Assembly (NCBI GenBank): GCA_016705335.1
Contig: JADIYN010000022.1
Span: 1-64,000 of the forward strand
Source of the DNA: Draconibacterium sp.
GTDB lineage: Bacteria > Bacteroidota > Bacteroidia > Bacteroidales > Prolixibacteraceae
Direction of reading: 5' to 3'
Length of the DNA stretch: 64,000 nt
Shown: positions 17,453 through 27,803 of the stretch, in pieces
Position numbering within the stretch: the stretch's first letter is position 1
How the letters are laid out: every line of letters begins with the position of its first letter
Position numbers and translations under genes: made by a program
Notes under the pieces: generated by a model
What the model saw: only the letters and a program-made list of their open reading frames with translations
Databases searched by the model: none
Told to the model about the DNA's origin: nothing

Positions 17453-20298
17453 ATGAAAAGAATCTGATAATAGCAATTGGCGTTGTTTTAATAATTGCTG
17501 CAACAATTTTTTTATTATTCAAAAAGTGAAACATCTTTTTTCAAAGAAACTTCTTTGTACACTGCGGTACCTGTTTCAGTGCCGGTTTTTATCGAATTAA
17601 ATTCATTTAAAACGATGCCGTTTGATAGCCCGCTTTTTGAAAAGTGGACCGACGTCGAAAAAATTAGTGGGTTTAAATTGTGGGGCGAAAAACTGGATTC
17701 AATAATCAGGAAAAACGGAGACATACAAAATGGATTGCGTTCTGATCGGTTTATTGTTGCACTTGGCCTGATGGGCGATAAAAGCCTGACTCCGCTTGTG
17801 ATACAAAAGGCCGAAAGCAGCGGGCGCCAAAAATCAATTGAAACCCTTTCGCGTGTACTTTTTCCGGAACCCGAATTTACTTATACTGAAATTGATTACA
17901 CAGGTTATAAAATCACTTCGGCAATAACAATTGACAGTAAAAAATCATTTCATTACTGTTTTACGGATGGATTGGTTATTGCCAGCTCGAACTTGGTTTT
18001 GGTACAGCAGTCGTTACTGCAACTCTCCGAACCGGGGATTACAAAAAATCCTTCATTCGAAAAGATCACCAAATCAATGGGATCGGAACCCGATGTGGCT
18101 TTTTATGTCAACCAGCAATTGTTTCCCGATTTTCTACTCGAATTTGTCAACAGTAGTTCGATAGAGGAAGCAAATGAATTTGGAGAAAATGTAAAACGAA
18201 ACCACTACAGGAATGTCCGCGACTTTAAACGTTTTTCTTCATGGAACGAATTTGAAGCCGAATTTAACGACAACGATATTTTATTTAAGGGAATTACAGT
18301 TGCAAATGATTCGACAAACGATTTCCTGTCGGTTTTTCACGGGCAGGAGCCACAACGTTCAGGGGCAGGTGAGATACTTCCCGCGAACACATCATATTAT
18401 ACAAGTTATACTTTTTCAAACAAAAAGCTATTTTTCGACAAACTCGAAAAATATTTCTCACTTGCCGGATCTTTTTACAAACGCGAGGATTTAATCGGTA
18501 AAATGGAAAGCGATCTCAGGATTGGTTTCAAAAAAACATTCCAGTCGATGATAAAAAGTGAAATGATAATTGCTGTTACAGATATTCCGACTGAAACTTC
18601 CAATAAAACAAGCTATTTCATTTTCGACGTAAACGGAAAATCAAAAACCGAAAATATTCTCGATTCAATGTTATTGAATTATGCAAACAGAAAAAACCTG
18701 TTGCCTGATGATTTCAAAACGGTTTATTCTTTGAATGAAAAAAAGGAATTTACCATTTATGAATTCCCGTTTCCATCATTTCCGGGGATTTGGCTCGGAA
18801 AACCGTTTTATTCGGCACAGGCAAAATATGCTGTTTTTTATAAGGATTTCCTTGTGTTTTGCAATACTTCAAATGGGCTTCAAAACTATTTACAAAACAT
18901 GGATGAAGGAGAACACCTTTCTTCTGAGAATCGCTTTGATCGGGCTAAAAACAATGTCAACGGTAAATCAAATATCAGTTCGTATTTTAACATGGGACGA
19001 ATTTTGAATCTTTCGGATGAACTTTTAAGCAGCGACCTGTCTAAAAAACTGGAAAAGAAGAAAAGTGTTTTGCGAAAGCTTCAAGCGGTTTACTGGCAGA
19101 TAGGTGGTGGAAAAGAAGTTTTTAATAACGAAATCAACCTGATTTTTGATGATGGTAAACCGGAAGAGGAAAATAAAAATGAAATTGGCGGTGTGTCGGG
19201 AACTATGCAGGATTCAGGTGATTCCCAAACTGTCTGGCAATGCAATATCGGAAATCAGATAATTACAAAACCGGTTTTCACAATCAATCACAGCGAAAAG
19301 GAATTTCGCGAAGTTATGGTTCAGGACAAATCAAACAAATTGCACCAAATCAGCCACGATGGCAAAATCCGATGGAGCATTGATATTGGCGAACCAATCA
19401 TGAGCGAAGTCTATCAAATTGATTATCTCGCAAACGGCAAACTACAATACCTTTTTAGCACCAAAACAAAACTGTTTATAGTTGACCGGAATGGGGTGAA
19501 CCTCGAAGGTTTTCCTGTTGTTTTTCCCGCAAAAGCAACAAATGGAGTAAGTGTTTTAGACTACGACAACAACCGCATTTATCGCTATTTCATAGCTTGT
19601 GAGGATAAAAAAGTATATGCTTACGATAAAGAAGGAAAAATTATGGCGGGTTGGGTTTTTGAGGGAACTAAGTCGGAGGTTAGTACACCAATTCAACATT
19701 TTCGGGTAAAAGGAAAGGATTATATTGTTTTTAAAGACAGATACCGGATTTACATTCAAAACCGCAAAGGAGAAGCAGTTGCAAAAACTGCGGCTGAATT
19801 CGAAAACTCCCGGAATCCTCTAATTCTAAGTCCTGGAAAAACCCCAAATATAATTGCCACGGATACAAAGGGTACAATCTACATCATTGATTTTGATGGA
19901 AATTATACGGAAAAGAAAGTCGGTAAATTTGATGATGAACATTTCTTTACAGCCGATGATTTGAATGGCGACAACGCATTGGAATATGTTTTTGTTGATG
20001 GTAGAGAATTAACAATTATGAATGAAAGCGGAACAGTTTTGTTTTCACAGAAATTTCCAAATACTATTCAAAACCAACCCAATATTTATCGTTTTGGTTC
20101 AAAATTGAAGAAAATTGGTATTGTGGATACAAAAGAAAACCGCATTTATTTGTTTGATGCTAATGGAAATCCGCACCCGGGGTTTCCTTTGCAGGAGGCT
20201 ACCGAGTTCAGCATCGGCAAAATAACCCAAAGCTCAAAAACCTAAATTTAATTGTGGGGAGCAAAGGTGGTAGTGTGGTTTGTTATACTTTTGATTAA
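17453..20298 (+). CDS. Membrane-anchored DUF3352-like protein with C-terminal beta-propeller-like region
   Basis: Starting at the ATG at 17453, frame changes in the first 60 bases give an N-terminal transmembrane helix (NLIIAIGVVLIIAATIF). A long extracytoplasmic domain resembling DUF3352 follows (SVPVFIELNSF near the start; PANTSYYTSYTFSNKKLF in the middle). From about residue 600 come PQQ/WD-like blades (GKIRWSIDIGEPIMSEV, LFIVDRNGVNLEGFPVVF, NRIYLFDANGNPHPGFPL). The open frame stops at 20245, but another frame continues as LKNLNLIVGSKGGSVVCYTF to a stop at 20298, overlapping the convergent gene by 4 bases. Its function is unknown; the family is conserved in Bacteroidota. Confidence 0.7.
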
Positions 20299-20728
20299 TT
20301 TTCGATAGCTTCCTGTAAATCCTCATCCGTAACCGAATATTCGTATAAATAATATTCGTCATCCTTTTGAACGTTTATGAAATTCTCAATATCCAATGGA
20401 TTACGGCTTTTGCCATCTCCTTTAGCGTATAATATGCTAATTGTATCATTAAAAGAAATTATAAGCGTATCAGATACATAACCGAATGGTTGCAGGAAAG
20501 GAGCATTTTCGCCTTTATTTGAATAATAAAAGTCAATAGATGACTCTGGTTGAATTTAAAACGTAGTATCCAACGTAATATAATAACTGGTTTCAAAGTT
20601 AGATACAAAAATATCGATTTGATTTTTTGTCAAATTAATAATTTATATTCGGTTATCGTCGCATATTCCCTGATACAAGATGAAAAAGATAGACCTAAAA
20701 AAAGAAATAATACATAAAAGTTTTTCAT
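20295..20728 (-). CDS. Small lipoprotein, broken reading frame
   Basis: From ATG at 20728 the start is MKNFYVLFLFLGLSFSSC, a signal peptide with a lipobox cysteine. The frame breaks after TITEYKLL. It resumes in another frame as KNQIDIFVSNFETSYYITLD, has one in-frame TAA after TTF, and continues with SSIDFYYSNKGENAPFLQPF to SVTDEDLQEAIEN and a stop at 20295. The total would be about 140 residues. No family is recognised. It lies downstream of the metalloprotease-like lipoprotein, separated by a hairpin, and may be its partner. Confidence 0.5.
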
Positions 20729-20744
20729 AATCATTTAATTTAAG

Positions 20745-20766
20745 GGCTTCCCTAAAAAGGGAAGCC
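20745..20766 (-). terminator. Hairpin between two lipoprotein genes
   Basis: GGCTTCCC (20745-20752) pairs with GGGAAGCC (20759-20766) around a 6-base A-rich loop, 8 bases after the stop of the upstream minus-strand gene. The minus-strand T-tract is weak, so it could be an intrinsic terminator or an mRNA-stability hairpin inside a two-gene operon. Confidence 0.5.
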
Positions 20767-20773
20767 TTTTAAT

Positions 20774-22408
20774 TTACCAATATAGTTCAAATAGTTGGTC
20801 AACATCTGCATCAGTAACTCCAGTTAGTTTATGGTTTTTAATAGTATTACTTAAGCTGCCGAGTCCATAAGAACTACCTAGAATATTAAAATTCAAATAT
20901 TGTAAGGTGTAACCAGTTATTCTATCATTAGGGAAATTCGCACTTCAGAGTGAAAGAAACCATAATAAGTACCACTGTTTCTCTGATTAAAATCATCAAT
21001 CATATCAATGAAAATCGGGGAGTATTCCCATTGAGCATCACTTTTCTGCCATCGTTGATGACCTCTTTCATGGTTGTAATTAATAGCTCCTACAACTCCG
21101 TAAATATTTCCTAATCTATGATATTCATCATTAGTGAACGCCCATTCGACAGTGGTTGCCCAGCTTTCATAAATGGCTTTTGATGTTTGCCAAAACTGAA
21201 TATTACCCATGAATTGTGAATGTGACTGATGACCTAATTCATGAGCTGTCGTACCAAATATTATCTGTGTTTGTTTGTAAGTTCCTTTTCTTGACCCCAA
21301 ATTTTAATATCCGGCAAAATACCGCTTGCGCTCAATCTCCCCAAAATACTCCTGTACCTTCGCCATCTTTATAGATTATTTTCGTTTTACCACCACTCAT
21401 TAATATAGGTCTCCAAATCCCAAGGTTATCCCCATAAAAATGTTTATAAGCAGCCCTATGTATTGTAGCATACATTATTGACTCTCCACCTGTGCCTATA
21501 TTAAGATTCCACTCGCCTTTTTGTTTTGGACCATTAAACCAAGCTTGTGCTAAACCGCCATTGCGTATATCATAGTATCCTCTTTCCCATTTGATTGCAT
21601 AGTTAACCTCATAAATAAAACCACTCATACTAAATTTCCCATTAGAATCTGTAATGTCTGTTTCTATATGTGTTGACCATCGAGCATGAACTTCTGCTCC
21701 TTCCAACGGAATATAGCGATTCACAATATAGTCATAAACCTGGATTGTTCCTGATGGATTCCATCTATTAGGTTTAAACAAACTTTTTAAATTAGATTCT
21801 TGATTTTTATAATTGCCTGTTAGTCGACAAGACTCAAATAATAAATCTTCATAAAAATTATTTCTCAATTCAGAACTTTTTAATTCTGATTCTTCAGAAA
21901 TCGAATCCATTGGAGGAATATATACTTCATAGAGTATTTCATGTGAAATGTTAGGAATAGTGTAGTCAACAGGAATTACAGAGTATTGCCAGTAATTGAA
22001 GAATCTGGTAGTTCCGGATCGTGATAATATGTACCATAAACTTCAATTTCGTAATCTAGAGGATAATCGTACAAAATTAAATTTGTATCGTTCTTTAGAA
22101 TCTGCCATTCTTCTTCAGATTTTGGTAGAAAACGTAAATAGATCTTATTTGGGACTAATTCTTCCTCCTGAACATCAACTCCTGCCGATTTAAGATTTAA
22201 AACTGCATTCTTCATATTATAAATAGCAAATGGGTCGTTGATTTTTTTACCCAGTTGAAGCAAACCATCCCTCTGGTTATAATTCGCTTTAACTGCTTCA
22301 TGTATTTGAGTTTTGTAACTCAGTCACTAAATCTTCTGTTTGACATCCACTAATCATTATAATAGACATTCCAAGAATGAATATATTCTTAATATTAAAT
22401 GCTTTCAT
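20774..22408 (-). CDS. Lipoprotein with HExxH zinc-metalloprotease motif, frameshifted
   Basis: From ATG at 22408, IKNIFILGMSIIMISGC is a lipoprotein signal peptide. The pieces, each in a different frame, are 21976-22263 (YNMKNAVLNLKSAGVDVQ), 21332-21910 (carboxypeptidase-regulatory-like Ig domain: VYDYIVNRYIPLEGAEVHAR, ETDITDSNGKFSMSG) and 20917-21300, which contains TTAHELGHQSHSQFMG. HELGH fits the zincin signature. A Glu in AIYESWATT, 21 residues after the second His, could be the third zinc ligand as in gluzincins. The last frame ends with LTGVTDADVDQLFELYW at 20774. A peptidase role is inference. Total about 540 residues. Confidence 0.65.
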
Positions 22409-22979
22409 AGGGTATTTTTATTTTTATAAAAATGGTTTTAATAAATATCATTTGCAAGTTTGCAAAAGTCGCTCCGGGTAGTGTTTTGTCGGGTGGTTTT
22501 CAACTGCTCGTCGGGGGACAAAGTAGACGTGTGGCTCATTCCCGGGGAGGCTTACCCAATAAACTTATTTTTGCCAATAATAATGAGATTTTGCATTTCG
22601 TGATTTGTTTTTTTCCTGTTTCGGGGTACGAAGACAGGGGTTTATATTTAATTTAACTGCGAGCAATTTTAATACAATTAAATGTAATTTACAAGAGCTT
22701 AATTTTGTTTAAGTTCAGTTTTTTTTTTTTACTTTGCAAGTATTAGATAATCAGATGTATGTGTAAAATAAAAATATAAAAATGTTTTATAACATGTTTT
22801 TTTGGTTACCTTTTGTTCATTAGGAAGTGCCAAACAAAAAATGGGGAGTAAATATATTAATCATTTGCACATATTATTAAGTATGGTTACAAATATTGGA
22901 CAATAAAAACAAACAAAAAAATCGTTCAAATTCTAATTGATAAGGTTCGTATATTTGTATTTATTGAAAATCAAGTGAA
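22409..22979. other. Intergenic stretch with a GC-richer block
   Basis: No gene is supported. Positions about 22465-22560 are clearly richer in G and C than the surroundings (GTCGGGTGGTTTTCAACTGC, CATTCCCGGGGAGGCTTACC) and then return to very AT-rich DNA with long A and T runs. It may be a remnant of a mobile element or an intergenic repeat. I do not recognise it. Confidence 0.4.
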
Positions 22980-23183
22980 ATGTAAGTCATTATAGATATT
23001 CAAGGCAGCAAGGCAGAATCTGTGATGGAATTGCTAAAAAGTTTATAATTCGTAAAAGCAATACCGATTACGGATGAAAAAGCAAAATTGGAGGAAATGA
23101 GGAAGCTGTAGAAAATTTAAATTTTGTAAAAGAATGGAAAGGTTAAAGAACGTTTAACAAGTGAATTATTGAACGAGTTATAA
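22980..23183 (+). pseudogene. Decayed antitoxin-like gene
   Basis: The reading M*VIIDIQGSKAESVMELL, then FVKAIPITDEKAKLEE, EEAVENLNFVKE and ERLTSELLNEL closely matches the small Bacteroidota antitoxin-like family that begins MKxxIIDIxDSKAxFVxELL and ends near KxLLNEL. It precedes RelE/ParE-type toxins. Two in-frame TAA codons and two frame changes interrupt it within 204 bases, and no toxin gene follows. This damage density exceeds that of nearby genes, so real decay is plausible. Confidence 0.5.
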
Positions 23184-23279
23184 AACATTTCAAAACAGCT
23201 CATTGGCGTAAAGGCTTGTTTTCATCGAGATATAATCCAATTGCTTCTTTAGTACGTTTATAGCTCATCCTAAGTTCGA

Positions 23280-24175
23280 TTACCTTTTCTCAAAAACATA
23301 AATCACGGAGCTGCATTTTGAAGGATTTAAAATGCTATTCAACCACGAAATTTTCCCGTAGAAAACCCCTTTCAAAAGTGATAGCTTCGATTTTTTATAT
23401 TTCTCACTCAACATCGAAACATAAAACGAATCGAAAGGCATCGTGTGAAGCGAATTCAGTTTAAAACCATGTTTTTCGCCAAGAAGTTTCATTTGTTTGG
23501 GTGCAAAATGCCAGATATGACGCGGTACATCGAAGGCAGCCCAAAAATGTTTGTAGTGTACTGCATCCGTCGAATCGTTGTTTGGGACTGCAATTATGAG
23601 TTTTCCATCGCTTTTTAATAGACGGTTAAAAGTTGCCATGTTTTCATTCAGTTGATGAATGTGTTCCAAAACATGCCAGAGTGTGATTGCATCAAAACTT
23701 TTTTCCTTTAGCCTAAAAAGTGATTCAGAAGGTAGATTATCGAGGTTGAATTCCTTTTTTGCAAAATCGCGTGCATCACCGCTTTTTTCTGTACCGGTAA
23801 CTCTCCATCCGTTTTCATCCATTTCATTCAGGAAAAAACCTGTGCCGGTGCCAACATCCAAAATTTCTCCTTTTCTCAATCCGGTTGTTTTTCAACCAGT
23901 CGTCGTTTTCGGCCAAGCATGTACTTTCGAACTGAATGATAAACAGAATTTACAACACCTTTTGAAGTATTTGAGTGTGATATGTAATTCTCCGATTGGT
24001 AATAACGACCAATATTATCTTCATCTTCAATGTTTTCAGTAATTTTAAAACCACAGGAATTACACTTTTTAATTTGAAATTTTTCGCCCGAAACAAAAAA
24101 ATCGGTACAAGTTAAAAACGTTTTGAAAGTTTTTCCATCGCAAACCGGACACTGCTGAACATTGAATTTTGGCAT
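23280..24175 (-). CDS. Class I SAM-dependent methyltransferase with N-terminal zinc ribbon, one frameshift
   Basis: The N-terminal part (23876-24175) has two CxxC pairs (QCPVCDG, KKCNSCGF) forming a zinc ribbon. The second part has the SAM-binding loop ILDVGTGTGFFLNEM, the acidic strand end in GTEKSGDARDF, and FDAITLWHVLEHIHQ typical of Methyltransf_23/25. The two join as EKQTGLRKGEILDVGTG across a one-base break in the A-run near 23885. Substrate is unknown; such proteins often act on lipids, quinones or surface sugars. The 4-base overlap of the two frames could mimic coupled genes, but the motif is cut by it. Confidence 0.8.
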
Positions 24176-24311
24176 CTTTTTGAATTTTGGCGCAAGATAA
24201 CAATTCTGTCTTTTTTATTGGTTAGATGAAGATTCGCACCTAATATTTATTATTTGGAAATTGCCACAGATTCACAGATTTGAGGAATAAAACTAAATTA
24301 ATCAGATTCAC

Positions 24312-24367
24312 AAAAAACCACGAAGATATCTATTCTCGTGGTTTTTCTTTTTCCTCCCCTCGGGGAG
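24312..24367. terminator. Bidirectional terminator and adjacent GC palindrome
   Basis: AAAAACCACGA (24313-24323) pairs with TCGTGGTTTTT (24336-24346). Directly after it, CCTCCCCTCGGGGAGG (24353-24368) is a near-perfect palindrome. The stem lies between the 3' end of queA (24387, minus) and the start of the methyltransferase gene and can terminate transcription of queA. Confidence 0.65.
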
Positions 24368-24386
24368 GCAGGGAGGGGCTATTTCT

Positions 24387-25436
24387 TTAAATTATCAACA
24401 TTGCATCTCCATAAGTTCCAAATCGGTAGTTCTCTTTTAATGCAGTTTTATAGGCTTCCATTACAAAGTCGTATCCGCCAAAAGCCGCAACCATCATTAG
24501 TAATGTGGAGTATGGCAAATGGAAGTTGGTAATCATCGAGTTGGCTACGCTAAAATCATAAGGCGGAAAAATAAATTTATTAGTCCAGCCTTCATAAGGG
24601 TTCAGGTAACCCTGAGTTGAAACAGAACTTTCAATTGTACGCATAACTGTTGTTCCCACCGCACAAATATTTCTTTTAAGATCTTTTGCATTGTTAACAA
24701 CTTTGCAGGCATCTTCAGGGATCCATATTTGTTCCGAATCCATTTTGTGTTTTGTCAAATCTTCAACATCAACACTTCTGAAATTTCCCAACCCAACATG
24801 CAAAGTCAGGTATGTAAAATCTACGCCTTTAATTTCCAGACGTTTCAGTAATTCGCGGCTGAAATGCAACCCTGCTGTAGGAGCAGCAACCGCACCTTCA
24901 TGTTTTGCAAATATAGTCTGGTATCTTTCCTTATCTTCAGGTTGAACCGGCCGGTTTATGAATTTAGGTAAAGGTGTTTCGCCCAAATCGTACAATGTCT
25001 TTTTGAATTCATCGTAAGGACCGTCAAACAAAAAACGGAGTGTTCTGCCGCGAGAAGTTGTGTTGTCGATAACTTCTGCAACAAGTAAATCGTCATCGCC
25101 AAAATAAAGTTTGTTGCCAATTCTGATTTTTCGCGCGGGGTCAACCAAAACGTCCCAAAGCCTTTGTTCACGGTTTAATTCGCGTAAAAGGAAAACTTCA
25201 ATCTCTGCGCCGGTTTTTTCCTTGTTACCATACAAACGTGCCGGAAAAACCTTTGTGTTGTTAAAAACCATAACGTCCTTATTATCAAAATAATCAAGCA
25301 CGTCTTTAAAAAGTTTGTGTTCAATGGTACGTTTCGCCCTATTTAAAATCATTAATTTTGATTCGTCCCTGTTACCGGCAGGATGCAGCGCAATTTTATT
25401 AGAATCTAATTCAAACTTAAATTTGGATAATTTCAT
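24387..25436 (-). CDS. queA: S-adenosylmethionine:tRNA ribosyltransferase-isomerase
   Basis: QueA converts preQ1 to epoxyqueuosine at the wobble base of GU(N) tRNAs. The 349 residues match the family length. Motifs are MVFNNTKVFPARLYGNKEKT, GAVAAPTAGLHFSRELL, VDFTYLTLHVGLGNFRSVDV and MRTIESS near the active site. It belongs to the conserved Bacteroidota cluster ftsX-DUF3098-(uppP)-truB-queA and lies about 107 bases after truB. The frame is intact. Confidence 0.95.
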   Translation of the reverse strand: MKLSKFKFELDSNKIALHPAGNRDESKLMILNRAKRTIEHKLFKDVLDYFDNKDVMVFNNTKVFPARLYGNKEKTGAEIEVFLLRELNREQRLWDVLVDPARKIRIGNKLYFGDDDLLVAEVIDNTTSRGRTLRFLFDGPYDEFKKTLYDLGETPLPKFINRPVQPEDKERYQTIFAKHEGAVAAPTAGLHFSRELLKRLEIKGVDFTYLTLHVGLGNFRSVDVEDLTKHKMDSEQIWIPEDACKVVNNAKDLKRNICAVGTTVMRTIESSVSTQGYLNPYEGWTNKFIFPPYDFSVANSMITNFHLPYSTLLMMVAAFGGYDFVMEAYKTALKENYRFGTYGDAMLII

Positions 25437-25543
25437 ATGATAATTTTTTTATGTTTAATAAATTGCTGTAAACTGAATTACAAAATGTACTTTTTTATCT
25501 TTAGTTGGTTTACTTTTAAATTACTAAGTTAACGCTGTAATGC

Positions 25544-26256
25544 TCAATTGTTTTCAAACCGGTTTAAATTTTCTATGAAATCGGCCACAGTCATCGCATT
25601 TTCAACTTTGTAATCACCAATCCGTGTTCGCTTTAATCCTGTCAGATAAGCTCCGCATTTAAGTTCCTCCCCAATATCGCGTGCAAGTGAACGAATATAA
25701 GTTCCTTTGCTGCATACAACTTTTATTTCCGCAGTTGGTAATTGAAACGAAATCAGTTCGATGTTTCTGATAACAATTTTTCTGGGTTTAAGTTCTAAAG
25801 TTTCCCCTTTTCGCGCATAATCGAAAGCTCTTTTTCCATTCACTTTAACGGCAGAAAATACCGGAGGAACCTGTTCAATATCGCCCACGAATTTTTTACA
25901 GCAGTTTTAAAAATTTCTTCAGTAATAAACGAACAATCATTTTGGCTGTCTTCTTCTGTTTCCAAATCAAAAGAAGGGGTTGTGGCTCCCAGTTTTATGG
26001 TTGCAAAATATTCTTTTTCCTCAGCCTGATAGATTTCAATTTGTTTTGTTGCTTTTCCGGTGCACAAAATTAACAGTCCTGTCGCAAGTGGATCGAGTGT
26101 ACCTGCATGACCAACTTTCAATTTTTTGATACCTGTTATTTTGTACAAGGTATTTCGAACCCTGCTAACCAAATCAAAAGATGTCCATTCGAGGTCTTTA
26201 TTGAATAATAAAACCTCGCCATTTGCGAAATCATAAGATTTTTTGAACCCAGGCAT
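25544..26256 (-). CDS. truB: tRNA pseudouridine-55 synthase, one frameshift
   Basis: TruB makes pseudouridine 55 in the T-loop of nearly all tRNAs. The first frame (25840-26256) contains VGHAGTLDPLATGLLIL, including the catalytic Asp. The second (25544-25888) continues with DIEQVPPVFSAVKVNGKRAF and the C-terminal VVCSKGTYIRSLARDIGEEL. The junction lies in a T-run near 25885-25895 (plus strand). The rebuilt length, about 237 residues, is normal. Confidence 0.92.
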
Positions 26257-26308
26257 TTGTAAACAATTAGAATTCAGTTGTTTGCGTTATTTTGCAAAAA
26301 TCAGGCTG

Positions 26309-26316
26309 CAAAGATA
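26309..26316 (-). promoter_or_regulatory. -7 promoter element upstream of truB
   Basis: TATCTTTG on the minus strand fits TAnnTTTG, 53 bases before the truB ATG. A GTTG, a weak match to the -33 box, lies 21 bases further up. Confidence 0.5.
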
Positions 26317-26380
26317 GTAAATACGCTATAATGCTAACAACAAAAGGGGAAATATATTGATTTGACTTGATAGTGTTAAA

Positions 26381-26638
26381 TTAAGATTGATTATTGCTTT
26401 TTGGTTTTTTCATTATTGCGAATATTTCAAAAGCAAATCCAAACAATAAAATAATTGGTGCAAGTGTTATCCGGCGAAAACTAAAAATATCGGGATTAAA
26501 AACATTAGGGTCGTCGCTGCCACCACCTGCCATTAAAATAAACCCAATAATGATTATTACAAACCCAACAGCCATTAGTTTGTAGTTTTCTTTTCCGAGT
26601 GCGAACCCTGCGGTATCTTTTGTTTCTTTTTTAGCCAT
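26381..26638 (-). CDS. DUF3098 small membrane protein
   Basis: The protein begins MAKKETKDTAGFALGKENYK and has two transmembrane helices (LMAVGFVIIIIGFILMAGG and TLAPIILLFGFAFEIFAIM), the arrangement of DUF3098. It always sits beside ftsX in Bacteroidota, so a role in envelope or division is inferred. The ATG at 26638 is preferred over one 17 codons upstream, which would extend into ftsX. The function is not established. Confidence 0.85.
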   Translation of the reverse strand: MAKKETKDTAGFALGKENYKLMAVGFVIIIIGFILMAGGGSDDPNVFNPDIFSFRRITLAPIILLFGFAFEIFAIMKKPKSNNQS

Positions 26639-26669
26639 TATTATTATTATTTTAGCGGGGTAAAGATAG

Positions 26670-27548
26670 TCAATAAAACATTTCGTCAAATTTCATTCTC
26701 AGGAATTTGTTTACGGCAAAAAAAGTTGACAGGATTGAAAAAAGCAATCCAAGTATTAAAACTGCTGTAAAAACTACACCTGTTGGATAAATAACTTCTG
26801 AAGAAATTAATCCCTGTAATTCCTTTCTATACAAATAAATACCTGCCAACAAAATTGAATTGGCTATTATTGATCCGAAAATGCCCATCTGCATACTTTG
26901 TTTTAAAAATGGTTTTCGAATAAACCAGTTACTGGCCCCAACCATTTGCATGGTATTGATCGTAAAACGTTGGGAATAAACCGAAATCCGTATTGTGTTA
27001 TTAATCAATGCTACAAAAATTATTGTAAGAAGTGCGCTGATAATCAGTACAAAAAAGGTTATTTTTTTAATGTTTTGGTTGATAATCAATACCAAATCTT
27101 TTTGGTAATATACTTCATCAACCTGGGGATATGAATGAAATACTTTTTCAAGAATTTGTAAACTATCCGCGTTGGTATAATTAGCAAAAAGTTTTACTTC
27201 AATTGATTCAAAAAGTGGGTTGTACCCCAGGAAACCTGTAAAATCCTCACCTAATTGTTCTGTCAATTCTTTACTGGCAGTTTCTTTGTCGATATAGCGT
27301 GTAGATTTTACATAGCTGCTTTTATTTAATTTTTCCTGAAGTTTCTTTATTTCCGCAGGTTTAATATTTTCGTTCAATATCAGCGTAAAGCCTATTTTTT
27401 CCCGCACATAATCAGATAACTGACTACCGTTTACGATGATCATCCCTAAAAAACCTAACATAGTCAGAACCAACGAAATGCTGATTAACGAAGTAATCCA
27501 CGATTTGAAGATCCGTTTTTTTAATCTTTTCGGTTTTGTCTCTTTCAT
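26670..27548 (-). CDS. ftsX: Cell-division ABC transporter permease FtsX
   Basis: FtsX with FtsE links the divisome to peptidoglycan hydrolases. The 292 residues show a basic N-terminus (KPKRLKKRIFKSWI), a first membrane helix (LVLTMLGFLGMIIVNGS), a periplasmic domain of about 120 residues (KSSYVKSTRYIDKETASKEL) and three more helices, as in the family. The TINTMQMVGASNWFIRKPF loop is typical. ftsE is not adjacent here. Confidence 0.92.
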   Translation of the reverse strand: MKETKPKRLKKRIFKSWITSLISISLVLTMLGFLGMIIVNGSQLSDYVREKIGFTLILNENIKPAEIKKLQEKLNKSSYVKSTRYIDKETASKELTEQLGEDFTGFLGYNPLFESIEVKLFANYTNADSLQILEKVFHSYPQVDEVYYQKDLVLIINQNIKKITFFVLIISALLTIIFVALINNTIRISVYSQRFTINTMQMVGASNWFIRKPFLKQSMQMGIFGSIIANSILLAGIYLYRKELQGLISSEVIYPTGVVFTAVLILGLLFSILSTFFAVNKFLRMKFDEMFY

Positions 27549-27766
27549 TTTAATTGTGCGAATTTATTGTTACGCTTTAAATACGCTGTAAAAGTAAAAA
27601 AAATGATTGTTTACGAAAACTGAAATTGTGCAGGAATTGGTTAACAATTCTGAAATCATGAAATTCTAAATTGATAACAAATTCTAAGCAGGAACGTGGG
27701 CTGTAAATTAACATTCAAACTTTTCGTTAACAACCACTTAATAACACAAAAAATTAATTACTATTT
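27549..27766. other. Divergent intergenic region between ftsX and rplM
   Basis: AT-rich spacer with no gene visible. TACTTTTA on the minus strand about 40 bases before ftsX could be its -7 element. The rest precedes the rplM promoter. Confidence 0.4.
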
Positions 27767-27797
27767 TTTGGAAATATGAAAAAAGGGAATACTTTTG
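27767..27797 (+). promoter_or_regulatory. Promoter of rplM-rpsI-rpsB-tsf
   Basis: TTTG at 27767-27770 and TACTTTTG at 27790-27797, separated by 19 bases, match the Bacteroidota consensus perfectly. The start of transcription would be near 27804, giving a leader of about 140 bases. Confidence 0.85.
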
Positions 27798-27803
27798 CAG
27801 TCC

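Noticed and set aside
22432..22656. Open frame of 74 codons in the GC-richer island
   Set aside because: No conserved motif or upstream signal; it exists only because the island lacks stop codons.
23190..23279. Minus-strand text KRTKEAIGLYLDENKPL after the decayed antitoxin
   Set aside because: It could be a HicB-like end, but it is only about 22 codons with no continuing frame, too short to claim.
23876..23879. 4-base overlap suggesting two coupled genes in the methyltransferase
   Set aside because: The SAM-binding motif and the zinc ribbon join across a one-base error; the second part would lack a normal start.
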